DNA of 7,809 nucleotides from Campylobacter sp. (GTDB taxonomy: Bacteria; Campylobacterota; Campylobacteria; Campylobacterales; Campylobacteraceae), in NCBI GenBank assembly GCA_017940085.1, contig JAGAZK010000135.1:1-7809 (forward strand). The letters are read 5' to 3'. Positions 7,622 through 7,809 of the stretch are shown in pieces. Position 1 is the stretch's first letter. Each line of letters starts with the position of its first letter. The position numbers and the translations under genes were made by a program. The notes beneath the pieces are model-generated. The model did not search any database. It saw only the letters and a program-made list of their open reading frames with translations, and had not been told where the DNA came from.

Positions 7622-7809
7622 ATGTTTAAATTTATCAGTATTTTAGCAATTTTTTGTTCGGTTTTATTTAGCGGAGAGCTTGAATTTAACACACTTCAAA
7701 GCGATTTTACACAAAGTGTTAAAAGTCAAAGCAAAACTATTTCATATCATGGGTATTTTGTAGCTGATTCTAAAAAAGCTGCATTTTGGAATTATGAAAA
7801 ACCTATTAA
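7622..7809 (+). CDS. lolA: Outer-membrane lipoprotein carrier LolA, N-terminal part, cut by window edge
   Basis: This is the periplasmic chaperone that takes lipoproteins released by the LolCDE-type transporter and carries them to the outer membrane. The 62 visible codons begin with a short Sec signal peptide: a lysine at position 3, then a hydrophobic stretch to about residue 16, with cleavage probable near the S17-G18-E19 region. The mature start has the family pattern of an F-x-Q motif (SDFTQ, 27-31), a YHGYF strand (42-46) and the FWNYEKP motif (55-61), equivalent to the W-x-Y-x-x-P of LolA. The start is supported by AAAGGA five bases upstream. Divergence from secA and the nearby Lol permease supports the call. 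The lipid-binding core lies beyond the window. Confidence 0.88.
   Translation, partial: MFKFISILAIFCSVLFSGELEFNTLQSDFTQSVKSQSKTISYHGYFVADSKKAAFWNYEKPI

Overview
The window looks like Campylobacter (Epsilonproteobacteria/Campylobacterota) chromosome. The reasons are the AT-rich sequence full of AAATTT words, sigma-70-like promoters with a GCTANAAT -10 and no clear -35, and a divergent lolA / secA / Lol-type permease arrangement that I recall from C. jejuni (Cj0941c-Cj0943). The species is not determined; a fetus- or lanienae-like lineage is only a guess.

Layout from right to left. At the right edge, on the plus strand, is the start of lolA (periplasmic lipoprotein carrier; 62 codons visible). 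A 109-bp divergent promoter region separates it from a minus-strand run: secA (844 aa preprotein translocase ATPase), then a LolC/LolE-family lipoprotein-release permease that starts with GTG inside the secA stop codon (4-base overlap), then a 128-bp gap, then a 601-aa UbiD-family prenylated-FMN decarboxylase probably serving menaquinone synthesis by the futalosine route. SecA, the permease and LolA act in successive steps of exporting and sorting lipoproteins. The UbiD protein belongs to respiratory quinone synthesis and seems unrelated to them.

The left 1.83 kb is the key part. A minus-strand frame opens 28 bp after the ubiD stop and stays open, without a stop codon, to the left edge (609 complete codons). 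Its translation is clearly the N-terminal half of Cas12a (Cpf1), the effector nuclease of type V-A CRISPR-Cas. It covers the first WED segment, REC1, REC2, the second WED segment and the beginning of the PAM-interacting domain. The guide-repeat and PAM-contacting residues in this part are conserved. The RuvC/Nuc half, any cas4/cas1/cas2 genes and the CRISPR array would lie beyond the left edge, and no array is in the window. The cas12a part is more AT-rich than the housekeeping genes beside it and is packed directly behind ubiD with its own strong ribosome binding site. This fits a defence module acquired at this locus, although Cas12a genes are generally AT-rich.
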